Of a DNA stretch of 64,000 bases, positions 35,400 to 46,599 are shown piece by piece. Source of the DNA: Cryptomeria japonica (taxonomy: Eukaryota > Streptophyta > Pinopsida > Cupressales > Cupressaceae); assembly GCF_030272615.1 (NCBI RefSeq), contig NC_081405.1, positions 569,405,095 through 569,469,094 of the forward strand, read 5' to 3'. The number at the start of each line of letters is the position of its first letter. Positions within the stretch are counted from its first letter, which is position 1. The notes beneath the pieces were generated by a model. The model searched no databases and was not told the DNA's origin. It saw nothing but the letters and a program-made list of their open reading frames with translations. Made by a program: the position numbers and the translations under genes.

Positions 35400-37195
35400 A
35401 TGTTTCCTTGATGTCTTCATGGTTCTTTAAATGATAATAAAATTAAGTAATAATTATGATTAAAACTATTTAATAATTTATTTAATTAAATACTAAAAAC
35501 CAATAGCAGTCACTACCTCACAGTTATTTAAATTTTTTTTCATGTAAAAATGATGTTAGTTACATCGAAGGTGTCTCTATATATGAAATTAACAAGTTAA
35601 TTTTTCAAAATCAATGATTGAAAAATCGATTGAAATTATATCGTCCGTCAATTTTCCACACTCTTCGTTCTTGACAAATTTCATAAAAGCCTCACAAAAA
35701 AGTGAAGCGTAGAGTGTACTTGATGGAAATTTGTACGTAACATGATGGAATGGCCGAAGCTATTCTGGCTCCAAAACGGACCTTTCGTACAACATGATAG
35801 TGACGTGTTAGTCAATCGAAACCGTTTATTGCAAAATCGATGGTGTAAAATGCACGACTACACGCGTTTTAATAAATCCGTACTACCTTTTTAGAGCTAG
35901 AATAGACGCATCCTAATCGAATGTGACTCTAACAGTCTTCCTGCACCAATCTGGCCCCACACTTCATTTCCAATTAAACATACATGTTTTCAATTTTAAT
36001 CTCCACTGTTGTTTGTTCTTCCCTCATATATACTCGTCGCATTGTCGTGGAATCCATTATCGTATGGATTTTGATGTGACCACTTTGATTTTCTAGCGAA
36101 AAAAGATTTTGCAGTTAATTTCGAGCACACTGATTTAACGTTTGGCGGTGTCAGAGCATAATGCCCACATCTCTCAAATTTCCTTCGATACTCTATTCGT
36201 TTGGCGGTTTCATAGAGTGTTATATAGTTTTAACTTTTAATATTCAATTTTAATTTTTAATATTTTATTTTTTGAAAAAAAAAACTTTAATTTAATTTAG
36301 TTTAATTGATTTGTTTGTTACTACAATCTATTTTTTATATTTATGTGATTTATTAACAAAAGCAAAAATAAATTATTTATGACATTGGTTAATGTTATTG
36401 GTATTTGTTTATCATAGTGGAGGATTATATCATGTTGTAACATTTTGACTCATGAATTGCTTTACAATATGTTGTAAAGGAAATTGGGGATCTAACATTT
36501 GAGTCTTTGTGTAATAATTATCATAAAATTTAATAATTTATTATTATAAAAATGTCAAGCTAAACTTTCTAGTGCACCCATCCTTCAAATTTTGCTAAGT
36601 TTGTAATATTGAGGGTAGCTTTAATGGGGTTTTCGTGGTAAATGTTCTTTGTTAATTGTCTTCTTGGATGCAATTATATATTTTTTTGTAGGATTCGAGA
36701 ATTTGTCTCATTGTTTTTAAATCTTTCGCTTAAACTTTCTCACACATAAAGATTAATTAGATTGATCTATTTTAAAATCTTTTAGTGGAGGAGAGTTATC
36801 ACCGCATTAAACAATATAATGTATGAGGAAAAATAACTCTTTGGTGGCTTTTCAAGGTGAATTTTATTCTCTAAATAATGAAACTAGTTATCATTACCTT
36901 GAATTTAATTCTCTAAATAATAAAACTAGTTATCAAATTCCACTAAAGATCACATGAGCCTTAACAATACACAAAGATCACAAGGTCTTATACTTCAAAG
37001 AGCAACAACTATTTCAAGAGTCTTTTAACTTGCAAATATTTGCATACACCCTACCTTAACATTTTAAAGATATGCATGCATACAACAAATCCCATATATT
37101 GCTTGTTGAAAAGAAGAGGAGGCACACTTGACAACAGTATCAAATGCAAACTCTTCAAACAATACACAATAGATGAAAAAAATTCATATTTATTC
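35400..37195. other. Intergenic DNA, no gene recognised
   Basis: AT-rich. A less AT-rich stretch at 35640-36200 has balanced composition, but I found no open frame or known motif in it. Confidence 0.45.
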
Positions 37196-37199
37196 ATTT

Positions 37200-39070
37200 T
37201 TTAATGGAGGCATCTAATTTGGTTTCGAAACATGAAAGTAACTAAAATAGCTATAGCCTTATTTCTTTGACATATAATGATTGTGTAGTTTTTTTTGTTT
37301 TTTGTTTTTAATATTGAATTAAAGTAGAATTACAAAGCACAACAACTATCTCAGTTGTACTTAAATAAAAAATACAATAAACTAGAACATATTAGTAGAA
37401 AAAAGATCCTACAAACCAAGAAACAAATACAATGGGTTAGTAAGTGACTCTGGTTGAAGAGACACAACAAAACACTTGCAAACTAAGAATAATTACAACA
37501 GGCCAACGTGGATTACAGTGAAGAAATATGACAGAACACTTTGCATAAATTCATATTGCAGCTATTCTAAAGTGCATTTTCTTGAAGTCATGCCATGACT
37601 GAAACATTGTTCTTGGACAAATTTGCTTTTTGTTTTCTTTTTTTCATATGATGAAAAGTGGAATCATCATGAAGCTCATAACTTCCTAAGGTTTCCTACA
37701 ATGATGTTTTTGTGCATGATATTACAAAATACAAAGCTTTGGGTATCTATTGAACGCAATACCCTAGACCTCCAGTTTCCTAGCTAAAAAATTGGTATAC
37801 TAACGTAAATGATATTGCTCCATGAAACCATTAAAACTAGGCTATGATTTCTATTATGTAATATCTGATTGCTAAAATAGACCACATCAAATGAAGATAG
37901 TGAAAAAGATTAGTTGTATCTATTTGATTTGTAGTAGTTGTGGTTTGATTTATTGTCGGTTGTATCTGTATGACTAGCAATAAGTGCAGTTTGCTGAGAA
38001 CTAATCACAAACACATTAGTAGCTAATGGTTGTGTTGGTTGGTCATGATTAGTTGTAACAATTTGATATGTCAAATCTTTTAACAAGCAATAATGACAGT
38101 TTGTTTTTTATACTAAAAGAAGCAAAATAGTAGTGTTATCTCACAATACAATAGCCTAGGGGGCATACGAAAAACCAAAAGACTAGTAGAAACACATTAA
38201 CAGGACATTAATCACAAACTACTAGGATCAAAACATAACCCACTTCATGGATAGTGAGTTTCGTCAGCCGCTTCATTCTCATAACCCACTTCATCGATAG
38301 TGAGTTTAGCCCTCTTGGCCATGAGTTTCACCTTCTTGTTGGGTGAGGGATTCTTCCGCTTTCTTTCCACCATATCATACTCTGTGGCTTTATGTGTAGG
38401 AGTTTCTAGAGAGTTTTGGGCAGACTTGAGTTTAAGCTTCCTGATATATTTTTTTTGACTAGATCCCGAGATGACAGTTTGTTAAAAAATGATCATGAAC
38501 ACTTATTTCAATTAATTGTATAGCCACAAATCCCATATTTTAATTGTTAAAAGAGATCAATCAATAACAATATTACTATCTTGTGATACTAATAAACAAA
38601 CCAAATAGCAAGATTTCCAAATGATTGCACTATTATTGATAAGGTCCATGATGTAGTGGAAAACATTTTTTAATAATACTTTTTATTTGATAGGGACATG
38701 CACAATGGATATTCCCTATGGGTAACTTGATTCAAAAGGAGTGGGTAACACGTAGGGCCACGCATAAGGCTAGAAAATGTAGATTACGTAAGTTTCCTCC
38801 ATTCAAACGTAAGCCATGAAATTGTTAGCTTTATCACACGGGTTGTTTTCATGTCAAACCAACGGTTTAAATCATTTCTCGTTCAAGCAAAGTGCGGAAC
38901 GAAGAGCGTGCTTTATAACTTTTTTTTTCATGTGCTAAGGGGTTGAGTAGAATTTGGATCCTTCTCACTTACGTAGAGCCTAAATATAGTATCGCTTTCA
39001 CTTACCTAGAGTCTAAATATGGTAAGCTTGGTGTCTGAATATAGTAGGCTTGTTTGTTCAAGTTTAATTT
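37200..39070. repeat. Duplicated unit, copy C
   Basis: It aligns with 41930-43345 over nearly its full length (GAATTAAAGTAGAATTACAAAGCAC, ACTAGAACATATTA, CTCCATGAAACCATTAAAA, GATAGGGACATGCACAA) and with copies A and B more distantly. Its last third (38700-39060) matches 24870-25460. It carries the retrocopy insert at 38106-38470. Confidence 0.8.
38106..38470 (-). pseudogene. 5'-truncated processed retrocopy with a basic C-terminal fragment (copy C)
   Basis: The insert is flanked by a 13-bp direct repeat ATGACAGTTTGTT (38093-38105 and 38471-38483) that copies A and B lack. On the minus strand it reads an open frame of about 70 residues rich in Lys/Arg (VERKRKNPSPNKKVKLMAK, then RAKLTIDEVGYENEAADE) with a stop at about 38250. 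A 3'UTR-like tail follows and ends in a short A-run. This is what a LINE-driven copy of an mRNA 3' end looks like. The parent gene is not recognised; the Lys/Arg clusters look like nuclear localisation signals. Confidence 0.6.
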
Positions 39071-39264
39071 AAAAAAAAATCAAAGTCAAGAATAATATAA
39101 GGAAGATGAGAAATAACATATGTCAAAGTAAGAAAGATATTACAGTACAATAGTTCAACAAGTCATAAATATAATGTTGAATAACTTTTCTTGGTTGTTG
39201 TTTTTAATTGTATTTCTTGATTCATTTCCTTTTTCCCTTTTTCTAAGTCAATCCTTCATCTTAC

Positions 39265-39427
39265 AATGGTTGATGAGTGAACTTTTCTCAAAAAAGAAAG
39301 TAGCATACTACTTCCCTTCTAATTCCCATATCCTCTCCCCTTACCAATGGTTGATGAGTGAACTTTTCTCAAAAAAAGAAAGTAGCATATTACTTCCCTT
39401 CTAATTCCCATATCCTCTCCCCTTACC
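39265..39427. repeat. 81-bp tandem duplication
   Basis: AATGGTTGATGAGTGAAC... at 39265-39345 is repeated at 39346-39427 with about two differences. Copy B has a single unit near 25650. Confidence 0.9.
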
Positions 39428-39535
39428 ATGACTGCTCCTTAAAACTCAATCTCTCTTTTACAAGCCCTCTCTTCTTCTTCTTCCCTTCCCTCGCCCAATC
39501 CCATCCAAAACTCCCTCTCACCACATTAGGTCGGA

Positions 39536-39935
39536 TAATAATGAAGACTCTAACTTGGCATTAGTTCTTTTTAATCGCTACATGACTTTCACTTTAGATA
39601 TAAATTTGAACACCATATTGAGTGTGAATTACACTATCGTGTGAAGATGATCTCTCTAGCAAGAAAATATAGTGTGAATTGTACCCTGGTTAAGGAACCA
39701 CTCATTTCACATGCTGATGTTGACGTAGGCCTTTCATGTCCGATTTGCATGAAGAATTTCCGAGTGGGAAATGAGGTTTGCAGTTTGCCATGTCACCAAC
39801 ACCACTTATTCCACTCCATTTGCATTCAATAATGGCTGGAAAATAACGAAACATGTCCAACCTGCAGGACTATAGTGGGATCAACAAGTTCAAGATGTTC
39901 AACATGTATTAAAAATTTCTTAACAAACGCTTTAT
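39536..39935 (+). pseudogene. RING-H2 finger protein pseudogene
   Basis: The frame from 39641 has the first Cys pair (LSCPICMKNF), CSLPC, the H-x-x-x-F-H pair (HHLFHSICIQ), then TAA at 39830-39832. In the same frame follows WLENNETCPTCRT, which completes a RING-H2 zinc site (C-C-C-H-H-C-C-C). The stop thus sits inside the domain, where the family has a residue before Trp. Upstream, 39536-39640 looks once-coding (NLALVLFNRYMTFTLDI), but needs another frame break near 39645. An intact version would be an E3 ubiquitin ligase. The remnant lies about 320 bp downstream of the intact UGT, on the opposite strand and tail to tail. Confidence 0.75.
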
Positions 39936-40254
39936 TTTATTTGATACCATGATTAAACTAGGTGTCCCATGCACTAACTATATATATATATGCAAATGTA
40001 TTTTTAAGACAAATAACATTTTCAAAATAAATTTTTATTTCAGCTTACCTTCAATATGACATTCAGAAGAAACCGACACAAACCAACCCAACCCATCCTT
40101 ATCTCATAAACTTAGCAACTCAATCTAAGCCCTAAAACAAATACAAAACATAGAACCACGATAGATAACACCTTATTATACTACCTCACTCCTACTACTA
40201 AAGCAGAAACCGTAATATTAAACTGAACTCACAGAACCAGTCTGTGTAGACAAT
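39936..40254. other. 3' flank of the intact UGT
   Basis: Non-coding DNA that aligns with 1-362 downstream of the pseudogene copy. It includes a short TATATA run (39978-39990). Confidence 0.7.
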
Positions 40255-41733
40255 TTAGAGCAAACTTGATTGTTCTCTTCTTATCTTCAGCAGCTTGTGC
40301 ATTTCACTTGCAAACGTCTGGACATTTACTTTCGAAGATCCTCCATCTTCAACAGCATTTCTGGCCATGTCCCTCAGCTTCTGTGCAGTCATTCGCATCT
40401 GTTTACCTTTGTCATCACTAAGCACCTGTCTCAAAACCTCCTTCACCTTTTCTTCGTCTGGAATCCCATCGAGATGTTCACACAACTGAATCCCCACACC
40501 CATTTCTGCCAAAATTCTCATGTTAAAAAAGTGGTCCGCAAACATAGGCCATCCGGTTATGGGGACTCCGAGGCTTAAGCTCTCAAGAGTAGAGTTCCAC
40601 CCGCAGTGGTTCATGAAGGCGCCCACGGACGCATGGGAAAGAATCAGGAGCTGCGGGGCCCAGCCCCATATGACCACCCCTCTGTACTTTGTTCGCTCCA
40701 GAAAGCCCTCCGGAAGATACTCTACGTTTCCTGAGCTCCCGGATTCCGTAACTCTGATAGCCCAAACAAAGGGCTGTTGGCTGCCTTCCAGCGCTGTGGC
40801 CAAGGCCTTTATTTGTTCTTTTGAAAGGTTGATCACGCTCCCAAATGAAACGTACAAAACGGATCCGGCGCTCTGAGAGTCCAGCCACCGGACGAGCTCA
40901 TCTGCCGCGATGTCCGCCATTTTCCCACGCGTGCTAACCTTATTACTCACCGGAAGCAGGGGACCTAAGGCCCACACTGGTTTTCCCGTCTGGTTTCTCA
41001 GGTGCCGGAGATACTCGGACTCCAACTCCTCAAAAGTATTAAGTATCAATCCCGACCCGCTTTTCCCGACGCTCTCAGACATCTGTGCGAAAATCTTCGT
41101 GGCCCGATTCATCTCATCTACACTCCAGAATGGTCGGTTTATCTCGTGGCTTTGAAATCTGAGGGGCTTCGGCAGATCCAGGCTCAACACAACACAGTCC
41201 TCCCCTTCTTTCTGCAGCGCCCGCTGCATGATCGAACGCGAGACTGAGATCAACCCACTCACTCCAAACGCTCCACACGGATTAAACTCCACGCAAGAAA
41301 TCGAAAACTTTTCGGCGCTCTTTTGCGCCCATCCCATGAACGAATCGAACACAACACAGACTGGCGGCGCTGCCAGTTCCTGTTGTTGAAACTGTGATTC
41401 CATCCAAGCATCGAAGGGTTGTTGAAGCTTGTTGGCCAGCGTGAATATAAGGCCGGGGGGCTCCGGGGGACAAACGTCGGCGCTCTCTCGCCCCTCTGGT
41501 AAGCCTTCCACGGGTGGCGTAGGAATGACTATCAGGCGAAGATCGATACCGCTGTTTACAGCTTCATCAATGAATTCCTGAAAGCGGGGTACGTTGGCAG
41601 GCGTGGTGACATAGCTGATTATTAGACCTTGGGAGGCAACAAGCCTTGAGAGTTCCAACAGAGGAATGTAGTGACCCAGCGCAGGAAACGGCAAGACCAC
41701 CGCGTGTGGCTTCTGGAATCCGTCCATCGACAT
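40255..41733 (-). CDS. UDP-glycosyltransferase (family 1 GT), intact
   Basis: It transfers a sugar from a UDP-sugar to a small acceptor, usually a phenolic, terpenoid or hormone, in the cytosol. The protein has 492 aa, the usual plant UGT length, in one exon. His21 in PFPALGHYIP is the catalytic base, and Asp130 in VVFDSF would activate it. The PSPG box runs from about residue 358 (WAPQ) to 401, with HCGWNS and E-S intact. Its last position is His (FADH) where most plant UGTs have Gln. In plant UGTs this residue influences glucose versus galactose preference, so donor use may be unusual; this is inference. I chose the start at 41733 because MSMDG is shared with the pseudogene copy; the open frame extends 43 codons further upstream without family-like sequence. 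The acceptor cannot be told from sequence. A close paralogue at 363-1849 is broken. Confidence 0.92.
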   Translation of the reverse strand: MSMDGFQKPHAVVLPFPALGHYIPLLELSRLVASQGLIISYVTTPANVPRFQEFIDEAVNSGIDLRLIVIPTPPVEGLPEGRESADVCPPEPPGLIFTLANKLQQPFDAWMESQFQQQELAAPPVCVVFDSFMGWAQKSAEKFSISCVEFNPCGAFGVSGLISVSRSIMQRALQKEGEDCVVLSLDLPKPLRFQSHEINRPFWSVDEMNRATKIFAQMSESVGKSGSGLILNTFEELESEYLRHLRNQTGKPVWALGPLLPVSNKVSTRGKMADIAADELVRWLDSQSAGSVLYVSFGSVINLSKEQIKALATALEGSQQPFVWAIRVTESGSSGNVEYLPEGFLERTKYRGVVIWGWAPQLLILSHASVGAFMNHCGWNSTLESLSLGVPITGWPMFADHFFNMRILAEMGVGIQLCEHLDGIPDEEKVKEVLRQVLSDDKGKQMRMTAQKLRDMARNAVEDGGSSKVNVQTFASEMHKLLKIRREQSSLL

Positions 41734-41930
41734 TCGCAAAATAGAATGAAGATATCGAAGACAGGATGAATAGAATTCTGTAAATAATATGGAGATCTCG
41801 ATGGGTTTTTGTTTGTTGTTTTTTTTCTCGCGAGGAGAAGCGGAACCAATCATGAAGGGCATTGTCTATGCAGGGAGCAAAATGCTTCCTGACAAGACTG
41901 TTTTTGCATATTTTAATGGAAGCATCTAAT
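41734..41930 (-). promoter_or_regulatory. Upstream region of the intact UGT
   Basis: It is conserved with 1850-2190 and 3845-4098. On the minus strand CATATTATTT lies about 50-60 bases before the ATG and is a weak TATA candidate. No other element can be supported. Confidence 0.4.
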
Positions 41931-43345
41931 CTGGTTCCGAAACATGAAAGTAACCAGAATAGCTACAGCCTTGTTTCTGTGCAATATAATGATTGTGCAG
42001 GATTGTGCACATTTGTTTTTTTTTAATATTGAATTAAAGTAGAATTACAAAGCACGACAACTATCTCAGTTGTAGTTAAATAAAAAATACAATAAACTAG
42101 AACATATTACAACACATTAGTAGCAGAAAGATCCAACAAATCAATAAACAAATATAATGGGTCAGTAAGTGATTCTGGTTGAAGAAACACTACAAAACAC
42201 TTGTAAATTAAGAACAATTACAACAGGCCAATGTGCATTACAGTGAAGAAATATGATAGAACATTTTGCATAAATTCATATTGCAGCTATTCTAGAGTGC
42301 ATTTGCCTAAAATCGTGCCACGACTGAAACGTTGTTTTTGGACATATTTGCTTTTTTTTTTTTTTTTTCTCATATGATGAAAAGTGGAATCATCATGAAG
42401 CTCATAACTTCCTAAGGTTTCCCACAATGATGTTTTTGTACATGATATTACAAAATACAAAGCTTTGGGTATTTATCCAACTCAATACCCTAGACCTCCA
42501 GTTTCCTAGCTACAAAATTAGTATACTAAGGTAAATGATACTGCTCCATGAAACCATTAAAAATGGGCTATGATTCCTATTATGTAATATCTGATTGCTA
42601 AAATAGACCGCATCAAATGAAGATAGTAAAAAGATTAGTTGTATCTATTTGATTTGTAGTAGTTGTGGTTTGATTTACTATCGGTTGTATCTGTATGACT
42701 AGCAATAAGTGCAGTTTGTTGAGAACTAATCACAAACACATTAGTAGCTAATGGTTGTCTTGGTTGGTTATGATTAGTTGTAAAAAATTGATATGTCAAA
42801 TCTTTTAACAAGCAATAATGACAATTTGTTTTTTATATTAAAAGAAGCAAAACATGAGTGCTATCCCAAAATACAATAGCCTAGGGGGCGTACAAAAAAC
42901 CAAAAGACTAGTAGCAACACATTAACAACACATATCGATAGTGAGTTTAGCCCTCTTGGCCATGAGTTTCACTTTCTTGTTGGGTGAGAGATTCTTCCGC
43001 TTTCTTTCCACCATATCAGACTCCGTGGCTTTATGTGTAGAGGTTTCTAGAAAGTTTTGAGTAGACTTGAGTTTAGGCTTCTTGATACATTTTTTTCGAC
43101 TAGATCCCAAGATGATAGTTTGTTAAATATTAATCATGAACACTTATTTCAATTAATTGTATAGCCACAAATCCTATATTTTAATTGTTAAAAAATAACA
43201 ATCAATAGCAATATTACTATCTTGTTATAATAATAAACAAACCAAATAGCAAGATTTCCAAATGATTGCACTATTATTGATAAGGTCCATGATGTAGTGG
43301 AAAACAATTTTTAATAATACTTTTTATTTGATAGGGACATGCACA
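41930..43345. repeat. Duplicated unit, copy D
   Basis: It lies directly upstream of the intact UGT. It is the closest relative of copy C (37200-39070), with which it shares the retrocopy insert. It breaks off at GATAGGGACATGCACAA (43332) and runs into a different repeat at 43346. Confidence 0.8.
42831..43111 (-). pseudogene. Processed retrocopy fragment (copy D)
   Basis: This is the same insert as 38106-38470, between ATGACAATTTGTT (42818-42830) and ATGATAGTTTGTT (43112-43124). The Lys/Arg-rich frame is kept (KRKNLSPNKKVKLMAKRAK), but about 70-80 bp around the former stop are deleted, so the frame ends early with TIDMCC. Confidence 0.6.
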
Positions 43346-43770
43346 ACAGGGATAACTTTAAGAAACCCCCCCTTGGGCAACTGTGTAAAATCCTGGTGAA
43401 TCAGAGATTATTTTCGGGGGGAAATTTTCATATCGATGGCGAAACTTTTTTTTTAAATGACGAAAAAATTATTTTGTATTGGCAAATTTTTTTCTAGTGT
43501 GCGAAAATGCCATAAATTTCTAGCGAATAATACCTTGTTCTATGGGGAAAATATTTATTGTGGGAGGTGAAAAATTATTGTTAAAAGGAACAAATATATA
43601 ATTGTATGAGCAAAAATTTTTACTCTGAAGGAAAAATTATTTAAATGTATTGGCGATTTTTATCCACCGCTTGAAAATTATTTAAATGTTTTGGCGAATA
43701 TTTTGTTATTTATGGTATAATATATAATTCATTGGCGATTTTATAAATTCATTGCCATTAATAGACAAGG
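43346..43770. repeat. AT-rich repeat with recurring TTGGCGAAT motif, copy 2
   Basis: It begins GGGATAACTTTAAGAAACCCC, like 28320. It contains GGCGAA or GGCGAT motifs at about 43438, 43652, 43692 and 43734. No gene is seen. Confidence 0.55.
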
Positions 43771-44206
43771 CACATCACATCAGTACATCACATCACATAA
43801 TACATTGATTCGAGACTCTGCACGATGTATCAATAAGCGCAGACTCTTTGACACATAAAGGGTGACACATACCTAAAATCTATCAATGATTTTAAACCGT
43901 TCGATGATCGTATATCAATGGCTGAAGTTTTATTTCGGCCCAATTTTCTGAAGAGAACATAGCTCACCAGAAAGTGCCCGGAATGGAATTGGATTCAATA
44001 GACATGTATCAAATGTCACGAATCACGATTGATAATTTCGTTCATTTAATATATATCTTTTCACTTACGACAATCCACTCTATCCCCACGACTTCCAATG
44101 TGATACTTGCCAATTTGGTACTGGTTCATAGTTGTTTCCAATTTCGCACACTCATGCATTTATGAAAAGATTTGTAGAGATATGAAAGATTTAAATTTTT
44201 TTATAG
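43771..44206 (+). promoter_or_regulatory. Former upstream region of the gene at 57354, cut off by the Tat element
   Basis: Before the Tat insertion this DNA joined 57170 directly, since TATAG is duplicated at 44202-44206 and 57165-57169. It has a short CACAT repeat (43784-43797), and its base composition is less extreme than that of the neighbouring repeats. No specific site is recognised; the promoter role is inferred from position. Confidence 0.4.
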
Positions 44207-45865
44207 TGTGTGGGGGAAAAAGTGAGACTAGGACAATGTACCCTAATCCTAACTTTTGACACACATTGCGGAATACGAAAGAGCCTAGAGATATCGCACG
44301 GTTGGCTACTTCTTTTGGTGAAAGAGAGAGCCACGGGATATCTATTAGGATTCCTATTCCCTTGTTGAAATTGAAAGCTAAAATGATACAAGTTCAAACC
44401 CTAACCTCAAAGTGTAAGTATGAACTAGTAACCAATTTGCAGAATTGAGATTAAACAATGAACAGCTGTAAATGTAAGGATAAAATAAGAATGCAGATAT
44501 GTACCCGGAGTCAAAATCGGACTGAAAATGTTCGGGACGGGGGCGCGGGCGCCACTGTCCTGAAAACTGCACCGGAAACCATTGTTCTGCACCCTGAAAC
44601 ACTGTCTGGAAACTGCCGGAAAGCTGTCTGTCCGGAGGACCAGGGCACCCAGCGCCTCTGTCCCAGGGACCAGGGCGCCCAGTGCCCCTGTCCTGGCAGG
44701 ACCAGGGCGCCCAGCGCCCCTGTCCCAGTCTTCTGAGCTGCAACTGCACACAGAGTTCTGTCTTTGTCTCCTCTTTCCGGATCTGTGTCCCGCGGCGTCG
44801 TCCGAATCCCGAAACCTGCAATAATATCTGAAAAGGGGGAAGGGCGGCTATATAGGGTTTTGCCTTAGTCAAACCCCCACTTCGGTGATTTCCACCTCCA
44901 CGAATAGCCAAGTTGTTTTGTAAAATGTATTGCATGTGCAGACCTAGTGTGTGTGCAAGGTCCAAAATGCAAGAAAGCAAACTAGAGCAACCTAGAAAGT
45001 AAACCCTAATTGCTTGTAAATGATAATGCAAATGCTCTAAATCAAGATGCAATGTGATCTTAAGCATGAACAAATGATACATCAAAGCTTATGTAAGGAC
45101 ATGAAAACAATATGAAATCATACCCAACCCTCAAGGGAGGAGTACAAGCCAATCTTCAGTCGGTAATCTCCTATTGTTCTTCAATGTCTTCCAAGCCCTA
45201 ATTGGATGAATGAATGAATTTGATAGATGCTTGATAGAATGATGTTGAGTGTTGTTGAAGTCTTCAAAGATCTGCTCTTTCGCTGCATATCAAGTTCCTG
45301 GAAACAAAAATCCGATCCCTTCAAATGAGGAAAGAGAGCTTTTATGTATGAAACCCTAGGTCGTAAATTCGTATTTTGGCCGACCTAGAGATTGAATATC
45401 CCACCAATTTCTTGGGGTTAAGCTTTATTTTATGATTGGATCGTGCTCCCAAAATTTCGGGAAAAATGTCCGAGACCATGTTGCATGGGCGCCATGGTCC
45501 CGACAACTTTTCACCAAATTTTCAGGGCCGTCGGATATGATGATTTTAGAGAGAATCCCGAAGTTACAGGTGATTTCGAGATGTTTAGACCCCGAAACCA
45601 AGCCCCCAAGTTCGAAATAGGACTTAATTAGGGTTTTTGATTAAGTAGTGTATTGGAAGAATAAAATGCGAAGGGCGCGCTTTAGTGAAAGGGCCCAACT
45701 TTGTGATGTAGAGAATGATGAAATAGGACCTTAGACCTAATTAATTTGATTAATTAAGCGCTTAAGGAGAAATGCAATGCAGAATGCCAAACGCACTAAG
45801 GCGGGTGCTAAACTAGGTGCGAAATTGTACCACCCTAGCGAGTGCGTACAATTTACGACGCTACA
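44207..45865 (-). repeat. 3' LTR of the Tat element
   Basis: 1659 bp. It holds a tandem run of the motif GACCAGGGCGCCCAGCGCC (three units, about 44638-44730). Open frames through it, for example 44378-45085, are not treated as genes. Confidence 0.93.
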
Positions 45866-45880
45866 TTTAGCCCCCACTTT
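45866..45880 (-). other. Polypurine tract
   Basis: On the minus strand AAAGTGGGGGCTAAA precedes the 3' LTR start directly, as required for plus-strand DNA priming. Confidence 0.8.
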
Positions 45881-46444
45881 AGCGGTCATATGAGTACTAC
45901 GTGCATATGCAAGCTAAAGTACAGAAAAGTAAACATTATTTGAAAAAGGATATATCCATAAGTCGTCGGACGAAGCCCCCAGCGGTATCTGCAGTACACA
46001 GTTAGGAACCGCACCCTACAAAACAAACATTAGATCACAAAAATCACCTAATGCTTACTAGGGAAAGTGATGAAATCTGTGAGTAGCTATATGCCCCCCC
46101 CTGTTTTGACTTGCTTATTTAGGGAGGTGAAACAGGGTAGCATGTTTACTTGCGACAAATTGTGTAATAGAGTGTTGATGAGGGGTGTTCACTAAATAGG
46201 CTTCATCAGAGCACTTTTTGGAACATCTCGAGAGTAGGAGAAGGAAAATACGCAACAAACAGCTCGAAAATCGCATCTCCCAAACCCAAGTTATGGTAAA
46301 ATGAATGATAGAGGAAAATTAGGGTTTCAAGAAGTAAGAATAAGGAAACGAGAGTATATACTTTGAAAGTGACACTTGTATTCGTCACTTTGTTGATTTC
46401 AGGATACTATTCAGCGGAGCCCACCTAGCCACCACCATGCCTTC
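45881..46444 (+). promoter_or_regulatory. Probable promoter region of the antisense PMD gene
   Basis: Non-coding in both directions as far as I can see. GTATATACTT at about 46352-46361 is a TATA candidate some 85 bp before the ATG at 46445. The assignment is positional inference. Confidence 0.4.
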
Positions 46445-46517
46445 ATGACGACCGGAGCGTCCCACGAGGATCGAGATCCTACGCCAGGCCGTGATCGACG
46501 ACGAGCCACTAGACGAG
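46445..46517 (+). other. Candidate 5' exon of the PMD gene
   Basis: ATG at 46445 opens an Arg-rich frame (MTTGASHEDRD, then PGRDRRRATRR) that ends at a good splice donor GAG|GTGAGT at 46518. The matching acceptor would be TTTTGCAG at 46881-46888. The frames of this exon and the next differ by one base, so either the exon is wrongly drawn or the copy has an indel. Confidence 0.35.
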
Positions 46518-46599
46518 GTGAGTTGACTGAACGTTTGACTTTTGATTTCTCGCATGTTTGACTTTTTCGTGATCGAATGCGGACCTTGAATGCCGACCG

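Noticed and set aside
41734-41862. Upstream extension of the intact UGT by 43 residues
   Set aside because: The added sequence has no UGT character, and the pseudogene copy shares only the MSMDG start. UGTs of this class begin close to the GHxxP motif.
44378-45085. 235-aa minus-strand frame, repeated at 55692-56384 and partly at 8738-9175
   Set aside because: It lies wholly within the LTRs, carries no known domain, and its agreement between copies is explained by LTR identity. In the older solo LTR the frame is not preserved beyond a short segment.
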